Shown in pieces: positions 12,193 through 14,587 of a stretch of 14,587 bases of DNA (positions within the stretch are counted from its first letter, which is position 1; each line of letters starts with the position of its first letter). The position numbers and the translations under genes are program-made. Source of the stretch: Acidimicrobiaceae bacterium (GTDB lineage Bacteria > Actinomycetota > Acidimicrobiia > Acidimicrobiales > Salinilacustritrichaceae); assembly GCA_003476595.1 (NCBI GenBank), contig DMTU01000165.1:1-14587 (forward strand), given 5' to 3'. Below the pieces are notes generated by a model that saw nothing but the letters and a program-made list of their open reading frames with translations, ran no database searches and was not told the DNA's origin.

Positions 12193-13239
12193 ATGACCGC
12201 CGCCAACGCCCAACCGCACCCCGAGCTGGGGTTCTACGCCCTGGCCGGTCAGCCGGAATCCAGCCGTGACCTCCTGGCGGAGGTCCGTGACGCCGAAGCG
12301 ATGGGGCTCGGCACGGCCTTCATCTCCGAGCGGTACGACCTGAAGGAAGCAGCCACCCTCTGCGGGGCGGCCGGCGCGGTGAGCGAGCGGATCCACATCC
12401 AGACCGCCACGACCAACCACAACACCCGGCATCCCATGGTCACGGCTGGCATCGCCCGCACCATGCAGGACCTCACCGGCGGGCGCTTCGTGCTCGGCAT
12501 CGGGCGGGGCATCCCCGCCATGCAGGACGCCTTCGGCATGTCGCGCATCACGACGGCGCAGATGGAGGACTTCGCCGGGCTCATGCGCCGGCTCTTCCGG
12601 GGGGAGGCGATCGTCGGACACGACGGCCCGGCCGGGTCGTGGCCGGTGCTGCACCTGAACCGAGCCCTCGACGAGCACCTGCCGATGGGTCTGGTCGCCT
12701 TCGGGCCCGAGTCGCTGAAGCTCGGCGGTCGCGTCTTCGACGAGGTCGTGCTGCACACGTTCTTCACCGACGAGACCACCGAGCGAGCCGTCCGGACGGT
12801 CAAGGACGCCGCCGAGCAAGCCGGCCGGGACCCCGACGACGTCGTCGTGTGGTCGTGCTTCGCCACCATCGGCGATCACCTCCCCGAGGACCTGCGCCTG
12901 AAGAAGTCGGTCGGTCGCCTGGCCACCTACCTGCAGGGCTACGGGGACCTGATGGTCCGCACCAACGGGTGGAACCCGGCCGTGCTGGACCGGTTCCGAG
13001 CTGATCCCGTGGTCACCGGCATCGGCGGCCCGATCGACGGCGTCGCCACCACCGAGCAGCTCGAGCACATCGCCACCCTGTTGCCCGACGAGTGGCTGGC
13101 GCCGAGTGCCACCGGCACGCCGGAGCAGTGCGCGACGGCGGTGCGGGGCCAGCTCGCCCTCGGCTGCGACGCCGTGATCCTCCACGGCGCCACCCCCACC
13201 CAGCTCCAGCCCGTCGTCGACGCCTACCGCGCCGGCTGA
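12193..13239 (+). CDS. LLM-class F420-dependent oxidoreductase (MSMEG_2249-like subgroup)
   Basis: A 348-aa luciferase-like TIM-barrel protein, clearly different in sequence from the other LLM protein in this window. Motifs include LGFYALAGQPESSRDLLAEV (15-34), GLGTAFISERYDLKEAATLC (44-63), IHIQTATTNHNTRHPMVTAG (72-91) and DLTGGRFVLGIGRG. From memory this matches the F420-dependent subgroup modelled on MSMEG_2249. The cofactor is probably F420 and the substrate is unknown. The ATG at 12193 has GGAG at 12184-12187 with a 5-nt spacer; an in-frame GTG two codons earlier is less likely. It is transcribed alone, diverges from the CLC gene over 61 nt, and ends against a strong hairpin that separates it from the polymerase gene. 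Confidence 0.92.
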   Translation: MTAANAQPHPELGFYALAGQPESSRDLLAEVRDAEAMGLGTAFISERYDLKEAATLCGAAGAVSERIHIQTATTNHNTRHPMVTAGIARTMQDLTGGRFVLGIGRGIPAMQDAFGMSRITTAQMEDFAGLMRRLFRGEAIVGHDGPAGSWPVLHLNRALDEHLPMGLVAFGPESLKLGGRVFDEVVLHTFFTDETTERAVRTVKDAAEQAGRDPDDVVVWSCFATIGDHLPEDLRLKKSVGRLATYLQGYGDLMVRTNGWNPAVLDRFRADPVVTGIGGPIDGVATTEQLEHIATLLPDEWLAPSATGTPEQCATAVRGQLALGCDAVILHGATPTQLQPVVDAYRAG

Positions 13240-13244
13240 CCGTT

Positions 13245-13288
13245 CTGGCCTACGGATACCCCTGCATGCGGGGGAATCGGTAGGCCAG
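13245..13288. terminator. 22-bp near-perfect inverted repeat, bidirectional terminator
   Basis: The left arm 13245-13266 (CTGGCCTAC, then GGAT, CCCC, GCA) pairs with the right arm 13267-13288 (ending GTAGGCCAG) with only three imperfect positions, one of them a G-U pair. It fills the gap between the stop of the second LLM gene (13237-13239) and the convergent polymerase gene (stop at 13290-13292), so it probably ends both transcripts. Confidence 0.8.
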
Positions 13289-13289
13289 T

Positions 13290-14174
13290 TCAGGGGTGGA
13301 GCCGCTGCACCCGCTCGGCGACGTCGGCGGCGGGGAGCCGGGCGGCGTCGAAGCCCTCCCACGGGTCGCGGGCCAGCGCCCCGAGGCGGCGGAACAGCGA
13401 GGCGAGCGGCGTGCTCTGGGGGTGCCAGCCGCTGTCGACCTCGTCCCAGCGCAGGGGCACGGCCACCGGGGCGCCGGGCTTCGGGCGCAGCGTGTAGGGC
13501 GCCACGGCGTGCTGGGCCGGCGCGTTGCGGAGCACGTCGACGAAGAGCCGGTCGCCGCGGTCGTCCTTGGCGAACTCGACCGTGAGCAGGTCGGGGTGGC
13601 GCTCGGCCAGGATCGCAGCGAGGCGGTTCGACAGGGCCCGCACCGCGTCGAAGCGGGCATCGCCCCGCAGGGGCAGGTGCACGTGGATGCCCCGCGAGCC
13701 GCTGGTCTTGACGAACCCGGTGACGTCGAGGTCGTCGAGCAGGGCCCGCACCGCGGCCGTCGCCTCCACCACCTGGGCCGGGTCGTCGATGGAGGGGTCG
13801 AGGTCGATCAGCAGCTCGGCGGGGACGTCGGGCGCCGAGACCGTGCCGCCGAGGACGTGGATCGAGATGGTGCCCTGGTTCACCACGTACTGCAGCGCCT
13901 CGACCGAGTCGATGACGACGTGGCGGACGGTGCCGCCACGCTTGGGCAGCTCCACGGTGGGGATCCAGTCGGGGAAGTGCTTCGGGACGTGCTTCTGGTA
14001 CCAGCCCTCGCCATCGGTGCCGTCGGGGAAGCGCTGCAGCACGGCGGGGCGGTCGGCGATGTACGGGAGCATCCGGTCGGCGATGCGGGTGGCGTAGTCG
14101 TAGATGTCGGCCTTGGTGACCGCCTCGTGCCCGTCGGCCGCCGGGATCAGGACCTTGTCGGGCTTGGTGAGCAT
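13290..14174 (-). CDS. Stand-alone LigD-type primase/polymerase domain
   Basis: A 294-aa archaeo-eukaryotic primase-fold polymerase like the Pol domain of bacterial LigD and the stand-alone mycobacterial PrimC/PolD proteins, which add rNTPs/dNTPs during double-strand-break and gap repair. The sequence begins KPDKVLIPAADG (4-15), followed by KADIYDYATRIADRMLPYIA (21-40), RPAVLQRFPDG (42-52) and YQKHVPKHFPDWI (59-71). Catalytic residues by spacing against the Pseudomonas LigD polymerase are H106, D124-x-D126 (in LLIDLDPS) and D213 (LFVDV); KTSGSRGIHVHLPL (156-169) is the nucleotide-binding loop. The usual His-Pro-Trp stretch reads HVLGG here. There is no ligase or nuclease domain, and no Ku gene is visible. 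The ATG at 14174 lies 4 nt after the stop of the upstream gene, so translation is probably coupled. The ribosome site is weak. Confidence 0.92.
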   Translation of the reverse strand: MLTKPDKVLIPAADGHEAVTKADIYDYATRIADRMLPYIADRPAVLQRFPDGTDGEGWYQKHVPKHFPDWIPTVELPKRGGTVRHVVIDSVEALQYVVNQGTISIHVLGGTVSAPDVPAELLIDLDPSIDDPAQVVEATAAVRALLDDLDVTGFVKTSGSRGIHVHLPLRGDARFDAVRALSNRLAAILAERHPDLLTVEFAKDDRGDRLFVDVLRNAPAQHAVAPYTLRPKPGAPVAVPLRWDEVDSGWHPQSTPLASLFRRLGALARDPWEGFDAARLPAADVAERVQRLHP

Positions 14175-14178
14175 CGGC

Positions 14179-14587
14179 TCAGCGGCGCAGGTGGCGCACG
14201 TCGATGGAGGCGAGCGCAGCGGCGACCGCGTCGGGGGTGCGGCCCCGGTTCAGCCCGCTGATGCGGCCGAGCCCGAAGGGGACGACGCGCCGGCCGGCGT
14301 CGCCGAGCCACACGCGCGCGAGGGCGGACGGATCTGCCTCGGCGTCGGGGTCGACCGGGTCGCCGGTGAGGGCCTGCACGACCGCGGTGCGGAGGCGACG
14401 GGGGTCGGGTTCGACCCGGTGGTCGCGGGCCCGGGTGACGAGGTGGGCGATGGCGGCGTCGAGCCCGCGCAGGTTGGCGCCGACCGCCTGGTAGAGCGCC
14501 GGTCCGAAGCGCACGGCGAGGCCCACCGGGGTGCGCCCGCCCACGAACCGGGCGGCGCGGCCGCTGCGCGCGAGGCGGGCGGCGCCC
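14179..14587 (-). CDS. Unrecognised protein, C-terminal part, cut by window edge
   Basis: The frame is open from the right edge to TGA at 14181-14179, giving at least 135 visible residues with no start inside the window that can be trusted. I do not recognise the family. The visible part is Ala/Arg-rich and soluble, with a likely helical segment around GPALYQAVGANLRGLDAAIAHL, and a C-terminal stretch VVPFGLGRISGLNRGRTPDA. It contains no cysteine, no obvious metal motif and no membrane segment. The gene lies directly upstream of the LigD-type polymerase with a 4-nt gap, so both are likely in one operon, and a role with DNA repair or nucleotide handling is possible but unproven. Codon use, with G or C at almost every third position, is that of a real gene here. 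Confidence 0.65.
   Translation of the reverse strand, partial: GAARLARSGRAARFVGGRTPVGLAVRFGPALYQAVGANLRGLDAAIAHLVTRARDHRVEPDPRRLRTAVVQALTGDPVDPDAEADPSALARVWLGDAGRRVVPFGLGRISGLNRGRTPDAVAAALASIDVRHLRR

Noticed and set aside
12132..12206. A longer CLC start at 12206 (ATG) or 12194 (ATG)
   Set aside because: The added residues are Arg/Gly/Pro-rich and would overlap the divergent LLM start. The TAGATT-N7-GTG arrangement supports GTG at 12131.
9063..12269. A 1068-codon plus-strand open frame across the LLM, small membrane protein and CLC genes
   Set aside because: Its product is low-complexity (His/Gly/Asp/Arg-rich) with no domain. It lies antisense to three well-supported genes and is explained by the high GC third positions of those genes.

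Overview
This is a high-GC window with dense, short-gap gene packing. It holds a WhiB-family regulator, two LLM-class (F420-type) flavin/deazaflavin oxidoreductases, a mycobacterial-type beta-carbonic anhydrase and a stand-alone LigD-type polymerase domain. Together these point to an actinomycete (Actinomycetota). A deep branch such as Acidimicrobiia is my guess from the overall flavour and is not proven. Sixteen protein genes are supported, two of them cut by the window edges. I see no tRNA, rRNA, CRISPR array, transposase or phage gene.

Layout, left to right. (1) Positions 1-1780, minus strand: beta-carbonic anhydrase, then a KhtT-like RCK_C regulator, then a KhtU-like K+/H+ antiporter cut by the left edge. 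This is plausibly one pH/potassium homeostasis unit. (2) 1857-3834, plus strand: an unrecognised 85-aa protein overlapping a winged-helix regulator by ATGA, then a GlcD-like FAD-linked 2-hydroxyacid dehydrogenase. (3) 3895-4203, minus: WhiB-type Fe-S regulator. (4) 4330-6667, plus: TetR regulator, a PF10118-like 'metal-dependent hydrolase' with a ferritin-like di-iron residue pattern, and a short-chain dehydrogenase, with 4-nt overlaps between all three. (5) 6753-9044, plus: a FdhF/YdeP-type molybdopterin oxidoreductase, flanked by copies of a palindromic repeat. (6) 9090-10136, minus: LLM-class oxidoreductase. (7) 10200-10379, minus: a 59-aa glycine-zipper membrane protein. (8) 10446-12131, minus: a divergent CLC chloride transporter/channel with two CBS domains. 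(9) 12193-13239, plus: a second LLM-class oxidoreductase. (10) 13290-14587, minus: LigD-type primase/polymerase domain preceded by an unrecognised gene cut by the right edge.

Two architectural themes run through the window. First, three genes with no Shine-Dalgarno (carbonic anhydrase, first LLM protein, CLC) each have a TAGNNT hexamer exactly 7 nt before the start codon, which is what a leaderless transcript would require. Second, each convergent gene junction (3837-3892, 9045-9078, 13245-13288) is filled by a strong inverted repeat that can act as a two-way terminator, and a related hairpin follows the short-chain dehydrogenase gene.

The genes look like ordinary chromosomal housekeeping and accessory metabolism. 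I did not find a clear new defence or mobile system. The most interesting points are the carbonic anhydrase-KhtTU grouping, the di-iron signature in the PF10118 protein, the CLC lacking several canonical ion-path residues, the leaderless promoter pattern and the repeat flanking the molybdoenzyme.
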